A stretch of 49,225 bases of DNA from Mucilaginibacter sp. (GCA_028287895.1 JAQBOV010000031.1:1-49225); one strand, 5' to 3'; numbered from the stretch's first letter, positions 9,463 through 17,821 are shown. Numbers and translations: made by a program. The notes: generated by a model not told the origin, from the letters alone.

Positions 9463-9795
9463 TGAACACAAATCGCCTGCAATTTGTGTTTAAGGTAAAT
9501 TTGCTGATGGAAGAGGTTAACTGATTTGGGCAGGCTGGTTTTTTCTTCCCGCTACAGTTTGTCTGCTGCTTGTGAAAAGGCATCCCGCTTGCTGTGGTAA
9601 AAAAGCACACCGGCTTGCTATAAAATAATCCGGGGCCGGCTCACATAGTTGGTAACATTCGACGCTTTTATTCAAGCCTTCATGCAGCATAGTTGAAAGA
9701 TTGAGGCTTTTTGCGTTTAGTATATTTTGCAGGTTAATGGTGCGGCCATAAGCGGGTGCATGCTGAGTATTTTGAGGCAAAAAATGTTGTTTTCC
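9463..9795. other. Intergenic region between convergent genes
   Basis: This 333-base region lies between a plus-strand and a minus-strand gene. I see no convincing coding sequence. An imperfect inverted repeat, AAGCCT (9674-9679) and AGGCTT (9704-9709), is followed by a short T run and could be a weak plus-strand terminator, but it is about 210 bases past the upstream stop codon. Confidence 0.35.
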
Positions 9796-11160
9796 TTAAA
9801 ACGCTTCATTCAAATTCAGGAAAAATCCTTTGTTGCCATATTTACCAAAGGCGTAATCCAGGGCCAGGTTGGTGCGGGTAACCTTGTTGAACAGCACGCG
9901 TAAACCGGCGCCATAGCCCGGCTGAAATACCTGGAATAGTTTGGTGCCATGTTCATCGTTGGCGGTTTGCATACTTACGAAAGTAACACCGCTTATAAAA
10001 TTATTTCTTAATATCGGGAAGCGGAATTCAGCTTCTGTATCGTTGAATTTTGTCCCTTTAAAATATTGAGCCGTATAACCCCTGCCGCTTCTAAAGGCTC
10101 CATCCCGCGCTGTACCCGGCAATTCAAGATAAGGTACCGCGCCGCTTAGCAGGTACGAACCCCAATTCCATAATGCAAGCACCGTTTCGGGGTGTATGGC
10201 TGATAAACTAAAGTATTTCCTGAAGTCAGTGGTAAATTGTACTGAATTTTTTGTGCTTCCTATCCATGTTTGATTGACCCGGAAGCCTCCGTCAAAATAA
10301 ATGCCTTTGTAGGCGCGGTTTGGATTATCGCGTGTGGTATATTCTGCACTAAAGAGAAAGCCGTTTGCTGAGTAATGATCCCCGGGAAATCCATGGCGGG
10401 TGTCATAAACGGCCGAGGGCGTCGCATTGTTGACTGTATCACTGTTTGTAATTTTCCGCCGGATTTCAAATGACAATCCGGCCCCGATAAAAAGATCTTT
10501 TTCTACCTGCTTATAAACCTTTTCCCTGATGTTGAAATAGTAAGAATGAATTGGGTAAACTTTGTGCGCAGGATCTGCCAATACCTGCTCCGCATCGCTT
10601 CCACCCTTCACATCCCGGCCTATTCCTAAGCCAAAATCGGGGGTTACCGTTTTTGCCGCTACCAGGTTTCCCTGGAAATTCCACTTATTGCCGGGAGTAA
10701 ATACATTGTGATTGATGTAAAAATAAATGATCCCTTTGCTGGTAATAGAAGCTGATGTAGCCGCAATTGAAAGAAAGGTATTAGGATCATTACCCAATTT
10801 TTTTCCCGCCACAGCCTTAATTCCCAACTGAGCGCCTATGGTGGGATTGGCAGCAACGTTAGGTACAACCGTGATACCTGACCCTTTATGAAATGTATCT
10901 GCCTTTTTTTTAGGATGGAGAATGTTCCGGGTCAGATCACCAAAATCATATTGCCTGTTGATGTTATCTGCCGGCTTTTTATTTTTTAAAGTTTTAGTAC
11001 GTAAAGTATCCTTTTTGAGGGAGTCAACCGGAAGATTTACCTGGCTGTAAGCAAGTCCTTGTATGCTGATAAACGAGAATAATAATAGCAATTTCGATAA
11101 AGAAAGCTTTTTATAGGCCGCGCTGCACTGCGCTATCAAGCTGTAAATTTCCAAATTCAA
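9796..11160 (-). CDS. BamA/TamA-type outer-membrane beta-barrel protein (copy 1)
   Basis: This is an outer-membrane barrel of the bacterial surface antigen (D15) superfamily. An N-terminal hydrophobic signal (LSKLLLLFSFISIQGLAYSQ) is followed by a short Lys-rich linker and then repeated amphipathic strands. Typical strand motifs are AEYTTRDNPNRAYKGIYFDG and FRSGRGYTAQYFKGTKF followed by AEFRFPI, and the protein ends in Phe. POTRA domains are absent, so it is a barrel-only member whose role in assembly or export is unknown. No ATG is near the signal peptide; the frame opens with TTG at 11160 and other TTG codons follow, so the exact start is uncertain. It is a paralogue of the next gene upstream. 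Confidence 0.85.
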   Translation of the reverse strand: MNLEIYSLIAQCSAAYKKLSLSKLLLLFSFISIQGLAYSQVNLPVDSLKKDTLRTKTLKNKKPADNINRQYDFGDLTRNILHPKKKADTFHKGSGITVVPNVAANPTIGAQLGIKAVAGKKLGNDPNTFLSIAATSASITSKGIIYFYINHNVFTPGNKWNFQGNLVAAKTVTPDFGLGIGRDVKGGSDAEQVLADPAHKVYPIHSYYFNIREKVYKQVEKDLFIGAGLSFEIRRKITNSDTVNNATPSAVYDTRHGFPGDHYSANGFLFSAEYTTRDNPNRAYKGIYFDGGFRVNQTWIGSTKNSVQFTTDFRKYFSLSAIHPETVLALWNWGSYLLSGAVPYLELPGTARDGAFRSGRGYTAQYFKGTKFNDTEAEFRFPILRNNFISGVTFVSMQTANDEHGTKLFQVFQPGYGAGLRVLFNKVTRTNLALDYAFGKYGNKGFFLNLNEAF

Positions 11161-11351
11161 ATAATTAATATTAGCTAACTACTTTTTAAACCAATGCATC
11201 GGTCAAATGTTTATTCTGGTTTATTATGCCGGGTATCGTCTTATGAACCCGTAATTACCCTGCCGGTTCAGCTCGGACGCCTGAATGGGCGCAGGGTTTT
11301 GCTCCTGTTTATCAGTCGATTCTCTTTTTCCTGAGCTTGATACTAAAGGGA

Positions 11352-12569
11352 TCAAAAGGCTTCGCCGAGGTTTAATATGAGTGCACGGTAACCTTTACTA
11401 AAACCATAATCAATGCCAATATTGGTATTGGATCCCTTGTTAAATTTAATTCTCAGTCCTGTGCCTGCTGCAGGGTGCCAGGATTTAAATAAGGTGCCGG
11501 ACCCGCTTACTGTATTTACATCTGTAAATACCACAAAGCCGAGCAGGCCGTTAGCCGTAATATCGCGGCGGTACTCGCTTTCAAAATAAAATAATGTTTT
11601 ACCCCGGTACCGATTTTGATCGATACCTTCACCCGAACGATTGTTTGGGTCCCAGCCGATACTCGGCAGGTCAAAATAGGGCGCCTTATCAAATGCCGTC
11701 CAGAAGTAAGACCAGAAAGCTAATGTATTTTGTTGGTTAGGCCTGGCTGGATTTAAAGCAAGATACTTTCGGACATCTACATACAAGGAAGTCCAATTTT
11801 TGTTACTTCCCAGGAAGACCGGGTTGACACGGTATACGACGTTAGCGTAGGCACCGGGTAGTGGATTAATCGAGTTATTCCGGGTATCATACAATAGGTT
11901 GAGACTTATCCCGGAGGAAACCGAACTGCCATTGGTGCCATATAGATAGCCGGTGAACTGTTTCAGATCTATATTCGGATCATCGCTTTTAATACTGGAG
12001 TGATAATCCAGGTTATAGCCAAAGCCCGCAAAAAAGTAGGGGGTAATTTGTTTGAGCGCATTCTGGTAAAAGCGGATATAGTTATTATCAGCCAAAACTT
12101 TATGATTATAGTTTGCGCTGCTGCCCAGGCCCCAGGTAAACTGCGGATAGACTAAAAAACGAATATCACCTTGAAGATTCCAGGTATTATCCTTCAACCA
12201 GACGCTGGAACGCAGAGGCAAGCCAAAACGGCTCTTCAGATTCCAGTAGGGTGCAAAGGTAACACTGGAAAGATTGGTGGTGCTTTGCGGACCCAGGTAA
12301 ATGCCTGCCGTTGTACTGGTAATTAAAGCACGGCCTGTACCGCCCGGCACAGCCCCGGAAATAGGAAGAATGGAAAAATAAATCCTCTTTTTACCTTGCT
12401 CCCCGACTTTATGGGGGTTGATATGAAACCACTCTTTTGCCAGGTCGATCAGGTCGGTTTGCCGGGCTGTATCCTTTACCACGTTCTTTTGCGGGATCAT
12501 GTTCGAGGCGTCTTGGGCAAATAAGGCGGCAGGCATCAGGCAACATAAAAAAAATAAAATTTTTAGCAT
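11352..12569 (-). CDS. BamA/TamA-type outer-membrane beta-barrel protein (copy 2)
   Basis: A 405-residue protein with a clear signal peptide (MLKILFFLCCLMPAALFAQ) and a barrel like that of its neighbour. Shared landmarks are SLNLLYDTRNNSINPLPGAY, RNRYRGKTLFYFESEYRRDI-type strands, GTGLRIKFNKGSNTNIGIDY, and an identical style of ending (LNLGEAF here, LNLNEAF in copy 1). No POTRA domain is seen. The two genes are in tandem with a 191-base gap and probably arose by duplication. Function is not determinable from sequence; an outer-membrane pore or surface-protein role is expected. Confidence 0.87.
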   Translation of the reverse strand: MLKILFFLCCLMPAALFAQDASNMIPQKNVVKDTARQTDLIDLAKEWFHINPHKVGEQGKKRIYFSILPISGAVPGGTGRALITSTTAGIYLGPQSTTNLSSVTFAPYWNLKSRFGLPLRSSVWLKDNTWNLQGDIRFLVYPQFTWGLGSSANYNHKVLADNNYIRFYQNALKQITPYFFAGFGYNLDYHSSIKSDDPNIDLKQFTGYLYGTNGSSVSSGISLNLLYDTRNNSINPLPGAYANVVYRVNPVFLGSNKNWTSLYVDVRKYLALNPARPNQQNTLAFWSYFWTAFDKAPYFDLPSIGWDPNNRSGEGIDQNRYRGKTLFYFESEYRRDITANGLLGFVVFTDVNTVSGSGTLFKSWHPAAGTGLRIKFNKGSNTNIGIDYGFSKGYRALILNLGEAF

Positions 12570-12845
12570 AGTAAATGCAGGATGATGTGGCTTACTCTTT
12601 ATTCCTCTTCATGCCAGGTTTTCTACGAGATGGAAAAGTATAGTATAGAACCAATAAAACGTTAAGAGGTTTCACCTATAAAAAACAAAACCCGGTCCGT
12701 TTCTTAATAATCAAGAGTGATAGCTGCAATTGGCAAGGAATTAGCAATGCTTGCTTGCCTTAAGGTTATCAGCGGAAAGATGTACCCCGGCATAGATATG
12801 TGCTTGAATTTCCAGCATTTAATTATTTTTTAGTTAAATTTTATT

Positions 12846-12853
12846 TAACTTTG
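12846..12853 (+). promoter_or_regulatory. Possible -7 promoter element
   Basis: TAACTTTG fits the Bacteroidota -7 consensus TAnnTTTG and lies 37 bases before the small ORF at 12891. No good TTG -33 element lies 19-21 bases upstream (only a T-rich stretch), so this is a weak prediction. Confidence 0.35.
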
Positions 12854-12890
12854 GCATTAAGGTTAAAGTAATAATAAATTCACATCGCAT

Positions 12891-13022
12891 ATGCAATTTA
12901 TGGATGCTCTAAATGTTGGTTCCATCTATCAGAATGTAGCATTTTACTGCGTGATCATGGTTTTACCGTGTCTGAATTTTAATCTAATACAAAGTAAAAA
13001 TTCTCAAAGGGTAACCAGTTGA
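12891..13022 (+). CDS. Possible 43-residue small protein
   Basis: An ATG at 12891 opens 43 codons to TGA at 13020-13022. The product begins MQFMDALNVGSIYQNVAFYC and contains a moderately hydrophobic middle (NVAFYCVIMVLPCLNF) that could insert in a membrane, followed by a polar tail. It is preceded by a promoter-like element and followed by hairpins and a T-tract terminator, so a compact transcript of about 260 bases is possible. The transcript might instead be a non-coding RNA. No family is recognised. Confidence 0.35.
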   Translation: MQFMDALNVGSIYQNVAFYCVIMVLPCLNFNLIQSKNSQRVTS

Positions 13023-13087
13023 TTATTTCCAATCCTACTGAAAGCGATAAAGCTATAGTTGCTAACTATAAGTTAAATACAAAAAAG

Positions 13088-13117
13088 AAGCTGTTCTTGT
13101 AGATAGCTTTTTTTTTT
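13088..13117 (+). terminator. Rho-independent terminator in intergenic region
   Basis: AAGCT (13088-13092) pairs with AGCTT (13105-13109), with extra G-U and A-U pairs inside, and is followed by a run of T residues to 13117. No annotated gene ends just upstream, which suggests a small transcript starting after about 12850. Confidence 0.6.
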
Positions 13118-13282
13118 GAATAAAACTTACATATTTTATAACCTGCAGGCAGGATTAAACGTTTAAAAACTTTTACATTTCCATGTTTATTATCATATAA
13201 ACCTTATATAGTACAACAAACAAGGAATTACTTATAACAATATTTGAAATTATTTGATCAAACACTAACTCATCCAATCAAA

Positions 13283-13339
13283 ATGGCACAACTCAAGTAC
13301 TTGCCTGCAGTAGTGCATGATATTTTCCCCCGGCAGTAA
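13283..13339 (+). CDS. Possible 18-residue leader ORF before the PAS protein
   Basis: ATG at 13283 opens MAQLKYLPAVVHDIFPRQ and stops at TAA 13337-13339, 9 bases before the ATG of the PAS/GAF gene and in the same reading frame. It may be a chance ORF, a translated leader, or the trace of an older upstream start lost through a stop codon. Evidence is position only. Confidence 0.25.
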   Translation: MAQLKYLPAVVHDIFPRQ

Positions 13340-13348
13340 CAGGTAGAG

Positions 13349-15625
13349 ATGGAAGCAAAAGATAATCAAAACGCATTACTTAAAGAGTTAGAGGAACGAA
13401 ATGCTTTTATTGAAACCGTCCAGCGCGTGAAAGCGAATCACGAGGCGTTGATTAACGGTTCCGAAGAAATGATCTGGTCGGTTGATAAAGATCTTTGCAT
13501 CATTACAGCCAATAAATCTTTTCAGGAAGGAATAAAAATAATTACCGGGAAGTATTTACAGGAAGGTGACACTATACTGATTAAAGAATATGGCCAGGAA
13601 ATAAACAGCAAATGGAAAGAATATTATAGTACGGCTCTAAAAGGGGAAAGGTATACTATAAAAGAACCAATATTTAATCCATTAAAACAGTGCATGGAAT
13701 ACTGGCAAGTAACATTTAACCCGATGTATAATGCCGAAGATGAACTTTTTGGCGTAGCATGCTACGCTAAAGATGTTACCGAAGACACAATCAACCTGTT
13801 GGCCCTGGAGAATGCCAAAGCAGAACTCGAAAAAATCATGGATTCTTCAATGGACATGATTTGCTGCGTTGATGAGAACGGTTATTTTCTAAAGGTTAGT
13901 GCTGCATCCCAAGCTATTTTGGGATACAGGCCTGATGAACTTATCGGCCAACTTATGACTGATTTCATCTATGCTGAAGATTTGGAAAGAACCGTGCAAT
14001 TGGCCGCCCAGATTATGGCTGGTCATAACATGACCAACGTTGAAAACCGCTATATACATAAGAATGGCTCATTGGTTCCTTTGTTTTGGTCTGCCAGGTG
14101 GGATCCAAAGGATAAAATCAGATATGGGATAGCCCGCGACGCGACAGAAAAGAAAAAAAATGAAGCGGCATTGATTGCATCAGAAAAAATATACCGGTAC
14201 CTGTTTGACAATAACCCGTTGCCAATCGCCATCTGGGATTTTGCCACACAGCTGATTATTGACTGCAATGAAGCGGCGTGTGAAAAATATGGGTATACAC
14301 ATGAAGAATTTCTGAAGCTAACCATACAAGAGTTGCGGCCGGCGGATGACGTGTCGCTTATTCAGGATGCGGTAAAATCGGAAGAATCATATGGCGACCT
14401 TCATAAGAAAAATTGGCGGCATAAGAAGAAAAACGGAGAAATAATGTATGTCGATGTTACGGGTCATTTGATGGATTATTATGGTAAAAAGGTTTCATTG
14501 GTATTGTTGAATGATGTTACTGAAAGCCGTTATTATCATGAACTCGATAGATTAGAAAAAAATGTCCTCGAGATGAATGCCAGGAATGATAAAAGTCTGA
14601 GTGAGCTTATTGACATCTACTTATCAGGGATCGAATCTCTTCATCCCGGCATGGTATGCTCTCTGCTGGAAAAAAGAGGTAATAGATTATTTAACCTGGC
14701 CTCACCAAGTTTGCCGAAGCCTTTTTTGAACGACATTGAAGGGGGTATTGAAATTGGCAACAATATGGGTTCCTGTGGCACGGCTGCGTTTTTAAAGGAA
14801 AAAGTAATTGTGCCTGATATTTCAAATGATATACGATGGTCGTCACCCTGTAAAGAAATTGTCGGACAATACCAGTTTAAAACATGCTGGTCTTACCCGA
14901 TTCTGGATGGAAACGGCCAGGTCATGGCGACGTTTTCAATTTATTACAGGAAAGTAAGCGTTCCGACAGAATCCGAAGAAAACACGTTACGAAGAGCCGG
15001 GCACCTTTTGCAGGTAATTTTGGAAAGCTGTCAGGGGGGAAAGGCTTTAAAAATAAGCAATGAAAGATTTGAATATGCTTCCGAGGCCACCTCTGATATA
15101 ATCTGGGACTGGAATCTGGCAACCAATGAGGTTTATTATTCCAGCAACATTCAAAAATTATTCGGCCATAATAAATACGGCATTAATACGGATAACTTGC
15201 CGTTTTATTATGAGCATGTGCACCCCGATGACAGGGAGCGGGTGGTGCTTTACCCTGACCAGGTTATGTATGGAACGATGCAAAATTGGACACAGGAATA
15301 TCGGTTTAAAAAGGCTAATGGTGAATATGCATATGTGCTGGATAAAGGGATTGTAATACGGGATGAACAAGGTGCGGGGGTGCGTATGATAGGAGCAATT
15401 CAGGATATCACCATACTGAAGCAGCAAAATGAGCGGCTTACTGAAATCGCATTAATCAATGCCCACGAAATCAGGCGTCCGGTTGCCACCATTTTAGGAT
15501 TGCTGTCATTGTTTAAAGAAGCAATTGAGAGCGAATCTAACCGGGAATTGGTAAAACATCTCGAATCCGTCACGCAGGAGTTAGATACAGTTATCAGGCG
15601 TATCATTGACAAAACCGTTGCTTAA
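13349..15625 (+). CDS. Multi-PAS/GAF sensor ending in a HisKA domain without ATPase domain
   Basis: A 758-residue soluble sensor. I read a coiled coil at 5-30, PAS domains at about 30-150, 160-272 and 278-395, a GAF domain at about 415-560 (FLKEKVIVPDISND; CWSYPILDGNGQVMATFSIY), a fourth PAS_3-type domain at about 565-690, and a HisKA-like four-helix segment at 695-755 with the phosphoacceptor motif NAHEIRRPVATILGL (His about 706). The protein stops there, so the HATPase_c domain that would phosphorylate this His is missing. No continuation is found in any frame downstream. It may dimerise with or be phosphorylated by another kinase, or act as a phosphotransfer or decoy protein. There is no membrane segment. 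The start ATG follows AGGTAGAG. Confidence 0.88.
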   Translation: MEAKDNQNALLKELEERNAFIETVQRVKANHEALINGSEEMIWSVDKDLCIITANKSFQEGIKIITGKYLQEGDTILIKEYGQEINSKWKEYYSTALKGERYTIKEPIFNPLKQCMEYWQVTFNPMYNAEDELFGVACYAKDVTEDTINLLALENAKAELEKIMDSSMDMICCVDENGYFLKVSAASQAILGYRPDELIGQLMTDFIYAEDLERTVQLAAQIMAGHNMTNVENRYIHKNGSLVPLFWSARWDPKDKIRYGIARDATEKKKNEAALIASEKIYRYLFDNNPLPIAIWDFATQLIIDCNEAACEKYGYTHEEFLKLTIQELRPADDVSLIQDAVKSEESYGDLHKKNWRHKKKNGEIMYVDVTGHLMDYYGKKVSLVLLNDVTESRYYHELDRLEKNVLEMNARNDKSLSELIDIYLSGIESLHPGMVCSLLEKRGNRLFNLASPSLPKPFLNDIEGGIEIGNNMGSCGTAAFLKEKVIVPDISNDIRWSSPCKEIVGQYQFKTCWSYPILDGNGQVMATFSIYYRKVSVPTESEENTLRRAGHLLQVILESCQGGKALKISNERFEYASEATSDIIWDWNLATNEVYYSSNIQKLFGHNKYGINTDNLPFYYEHVHPDDRERVVLYPDQVMYGTMQNWTQEYRFKKANGEYAYVLDKGIVIRDEQGAGVRMIGAIQDITILKQQNERLTEIALINAHEIRRPVATILGLLSLFKEAIESESNRELVKHLESVTQELDTVIRRIIDKTVA

Positions 15626-15965
15626 AAAGTTTATGCTATTTTCTGAAATATTCCCTGGTAAATAATGGCCGCACCCAATGGAAGAAAGCAATCAAGAAAA
15701 GGCTGGAATTTCAAGGGTATTCCCATTATTGCTGCGCGCTGCAGGCGATAACGGTTTTGAAACCAGCAGCTTCTTTTAGCGGCTCAGCTTAAAGAAACGG
15801 ACGATCACTACGATCAATTCCGCCCAAAGATTACTTTAATGGAAAAAAGTGGTTAAATCGCTAAACATTATTACAACCAGGTTGTTATCAAATAATTTGC
15901 CGATACTTGCTTGTCTTTTTGACGGGTTTTTAATACATATTTAATTCATGTTGCGTTAATATACC
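15626..15965. other. Intergenic region, possibly decayed coding sequence
   Basis: These 340 bases follow the PAS/GAF gene. Short open stretches in changing frames look coding-like in composition, for example around 15675-15780 and 15790-15856 (LKETDDHYDQFRPKITLMEK then a stop), but none forms a believable gene. It could be the remains of a lost gene. No terminator with a T tract was found. Confidence 0.35.
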
Positions 15966-16229
15966 ATGATCCAACCCCAGCAAAAATCACCGGAGGCACA
16001 AATAGAATTTAAACAAAGGTTTGCAGAAATTGTCAAAGATAACCCCGTCCTTAAAGATAATTACTCTATTTTTTTTGAAGAGACTTCCTCTTCAGTTACC
16101 CACTTTTATATAACTGATAAGCAGGGCAGGAATTTAGAAGTTATCAAATTAATGTCAAAGCTTGAATACGGCGGGTATGTAAATTTGGTGAATAGTTGGA
16201 AGGCATTAACTTTGCCCGCTATTGTTTAG
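15966..16229 (+). CDS. Small hypothetical protein
   Basis: An 87-residue protein starting at ATG 15966. It is soluble, with a helical N-terminus rich in Gln, Lys and Glu (QQKSPEAQIEFKQRFAEIVK) and a mixed alpha-beta C-terminus (VTHFYITDKQGRNLEVIKLM). There is no signal peptide, no membrane segment and no recognisable motif. It lies between the sensor gene and the sigma-factor gene on the same strand, but the sigma gene has its own promoter-like element, so no functional link is clear. Confidence 0.6.
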   Translation: MIQPQQKSPEAQIEFKQRFAEIVKDNPVLKDNYSIFFEETSSSVTHFYITDKQGRNLEVIKLMSKLEYGGYVNLVNSWKALTLPAIV

Positions 16230-16362
16230 TCAGCATGCGTTAAATTAATCGGTCATTGCGGGCGTACGCGTTGGTAAGGTTCCGGCAAAGCAGGTCGCCG
16301 ATGTGCGCAAATCACGGCATAGACAAAAAAATCACTTTACATTATGACCACATTACTTTGAG

Positions 16363-16370
16363 TATCTTTG
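16363..16370 (+). promoter_or_regulatory. -7 promoter element of the sigma-factor gene
   Basis: TATCTTTG matches the Bacteroidota consensus TAnnTTTG. It ends 9 bases before the chosen ATG at 16380, so the mRNA leader would be only a few bases long. A poor -33 match (TTTAC, 16336-16340) lies upstream. Confidence 0.6.
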
Positions 16371-16379
16371 CAACAATTC

Positions 16380-17237
16380 ATGAGACAACTTAAAATAACC
16401 CAATCCATAACCAATCGCGAATCACAATCGCTTGATAAATATTTAAGCGAGATCGCCAAAGTTGACCTGATCACCGCACAGGAAGAGGTGATCCTGGCCC
16501 AAAAGATACGTGAGGGCGATCAGGCCGCTTTAGAACGCTTAACAAAGACCAATCTTCGCTTTGTGGTATCGGTTGCCAAGCAATACCAAAACCAGGGGTT
16601 AACACTGGGCGATCTGATCAACGAGGGAAACCTGGGTTTGATCAAAGCTGCCAAGCGTTTTGATGAAACCAAAGGATTCAAATTTATTTCATATGCGGTG
16701 TGGTGGATACGACAATCTATCTTATCGGCAGTGGCAGACCAGTCCAGGATAGTGCGCCTGCCGCTTAACCAGGTAGGATCTTTAAGCAAGATCCGTAAAT
16801 CGTCATCCAAATTGGAACAGCAATTTGAGCGGCCGCCTACACCGGAAGAGCTGGCTGATGATCTGGAAACTTCAGTTGAAAAAATCACCGATTCCTTAGC
16901 CAATGCAGGCCGGCACTTATCTTTTGACGCGCCCTTCGTCGTTGGGGAGGAAAATACGCTGCTGGATGTTATGCAAAGTACGGATGCAGGTACAGACAGC
17001 GTGCTGATCACCGATTCGCTGTCACAGGAGATCAAACGCTCACTGGGCATTTTAGCTGATCGTGAAAGACAGGTGATCGTACTGTTTTTTGGCCTGGATA
17101 GCGGTGCGCCTCATTCCCTGGAAGAGATCGGCGAAAAATTCAGCCTGACACGTGAACGGGTCAGGCAGATCAAAGACAAAGCACTGATGCGCCTGAGGCA
17201 GAATTCAAAGGCCCGGTTGCTGCAATCGTATTTGTAA
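16380..17237 (+). CDS. RpoD-family RNA polymerase sigma factor (divergent paralogue)
   Basis: A sigma-70 factor of 285 residues that directs RNA polymerase to promoters. Region 1.2 ([20 protein letters not shown]), regions 2.1-2.4 ([20 protein letters not shown] to [10 protein letters not shown]), region 3 and region 4.2 ([20 protein letters not shown]) are intact. It has the short N-terminus usual for Bacteroidota primary sigma factors. However, regions 2.4 to 4.1 differ from what I recall of the housekeeping protein ([54 protein letters not shown]), so I think this is a second, specialised copy. I chose ATG 16380; the TTG four codons earlier lies inside the promoter element. A terminator follows. 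Confidence 0.93.
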   Translation: MRQLKITQSITNRESQSLDKYLSEIAKVDLITAQEEVILAQKIREGDQAALERLTKTNLRFVVSVAKQYQNQGLTLGDLINEGNLGLIKAAKRFDETKGFKFISYAVWWIRQSILSAVADQSRIVRLPLNQVGSLSKIRKSSSKLEQQFERPPTPEELADDLETSVEKITDSLANAGRHLSFDAPFVVGEENTLLDVMQSTDAGTDSVLITDSLSQEIKRSLGILADRERQVIVLFFGLDSGAPHSLEEIGEKFSLTRERVRQIKDKALMRLRQNSKARLLQSYL

Positions 17238-17280
17238 TCAGGCCTGTTACTTCGAATTTAATCCTCTACCGAGATACCCA

Positions 17281-17316
17281 AAAGTCTTTAGCGAAATCTA
17301 AGGACTTTTTTATTTT
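17281..17316 (+). terminator. Rho-independent terminator after the sigma-factor gene
   Basis: AAAGTCTTTAG (17281-17291) and CTAAGGACTTT (17298-17308) form an 11-bp stem with one G-U pair around the loop CGAAAT, followed by TTTATTTT. It lies 44 bases past the stop codon. Confidence 0.9.
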
Positions 17317-17821
17317 ACAAATGTTGTTGTCATTCTGAGTTCCCGGTCCCCATAGGCCGCCGTTTGGAAACTCCGCGGGGCTATCCCGATGCCGGTTTTA
17401 CCGGCTCAAGGCCGTGGCTTTTGATAACGGCCGGCACCTTTTGCCTATCCGGCCTTCCGCCTGCATCGACGAGCGCGGCAATGTCCCTGCTAACCCGGCC
17501 ACTTGAAGGGTGCCGTCGGTATCATCACCATCCGGCAGGAAATTAAGCTGCAGGCTACCCGTGCGGATCCTTTCTTTAAATGAGGAAACCTATCGGTTAA
17601 TTTTTATGATAAGTATAAATAAAAAAAAAGCGGTTATGGGCGATCAATATAAGTCGGGATATAGTAAACTTCTGCGGATACTTTCCGAAACGAAGCTTTA
17701 AAGACTTGAGGCTGTTTTTGTTTTTAGAGTGTGGCTGCAGATGCCAGTAACATCAGGACTCTGACCGTAGGCTAAAAGAATCGACGGATTACCTATAACG
17801 CTGTTCCTAACCGGGTGATAC
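17317..17821. other. Gene-free region with a GC-rich block
   Basis: This 505-base stretch lies between convergent genes. Its first half (17335-17560) is much richer in G and C than its surroundings and is packed with short inverted repeats (see the separate repeat entry). The second half is AT-rich and holds only very short open frames (for example 31 codons ending at 17701) that I do not support as genes. Confidence 0.5.
17335..17455. repeat. GC-rich hairpin-forming block, possible interspersed repeat
   Basis: Successive inverted repeats can be seen: GCCGG (17391-17395) with CCGGC (17401-17405), GGCCGT (17410-17415) with ACGGCC (17427-17432), and GGCCGG (17429-17434) with CCGGCC (17449-17454). 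The block begins near TTGTCATTCTGAG, a phrase often found at the edge of short intergenic repeats in many bacteria. The last two hairpins overlap and would be mutually exclusive. Only one copy lies in this window, so its status as a repeat family is inferred. Confidence 0.4.

Larger units (their letters stand above)
12570..13348. other. Long intergenic region with a candidate small transcription unit
   Basis: This 779-base gap lies between divergent genes. It holds a TAnnTTTG-like element (TAACTTTG, 12846-12853), a 43-codon ORF (12891-13022), a short perfect hairpin (TATAGTT, GCT, AACTATA at 13054-13070), a T-tract terminator (13088-13117) and a very short ORF just before the next gene (13283-13339). 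The first 200 bases and the stretch 13118-13282 show nothing recognisable. Confidence 0.5.

Noticed and set aside
9517..9780. 87-residue minus-strand frame between the VOC and barrel genes
   Set aside because: Irregular composition, overlaps another random frame, and no homology or start signal that I can recognise.
16520..17050. 176-residue frame antisense to the sigma-factor gene
   Set aside because: It lies wholly inside a well-supported gene and has the Ser- and Arg-rich composition of an antisense shadow.
17364..17546. 60-residue frame in the GC-rich block
   Set aside because: It starts at TTG, is explained by hairpin-forming repeats rather than coding constraint, and has no start signal.
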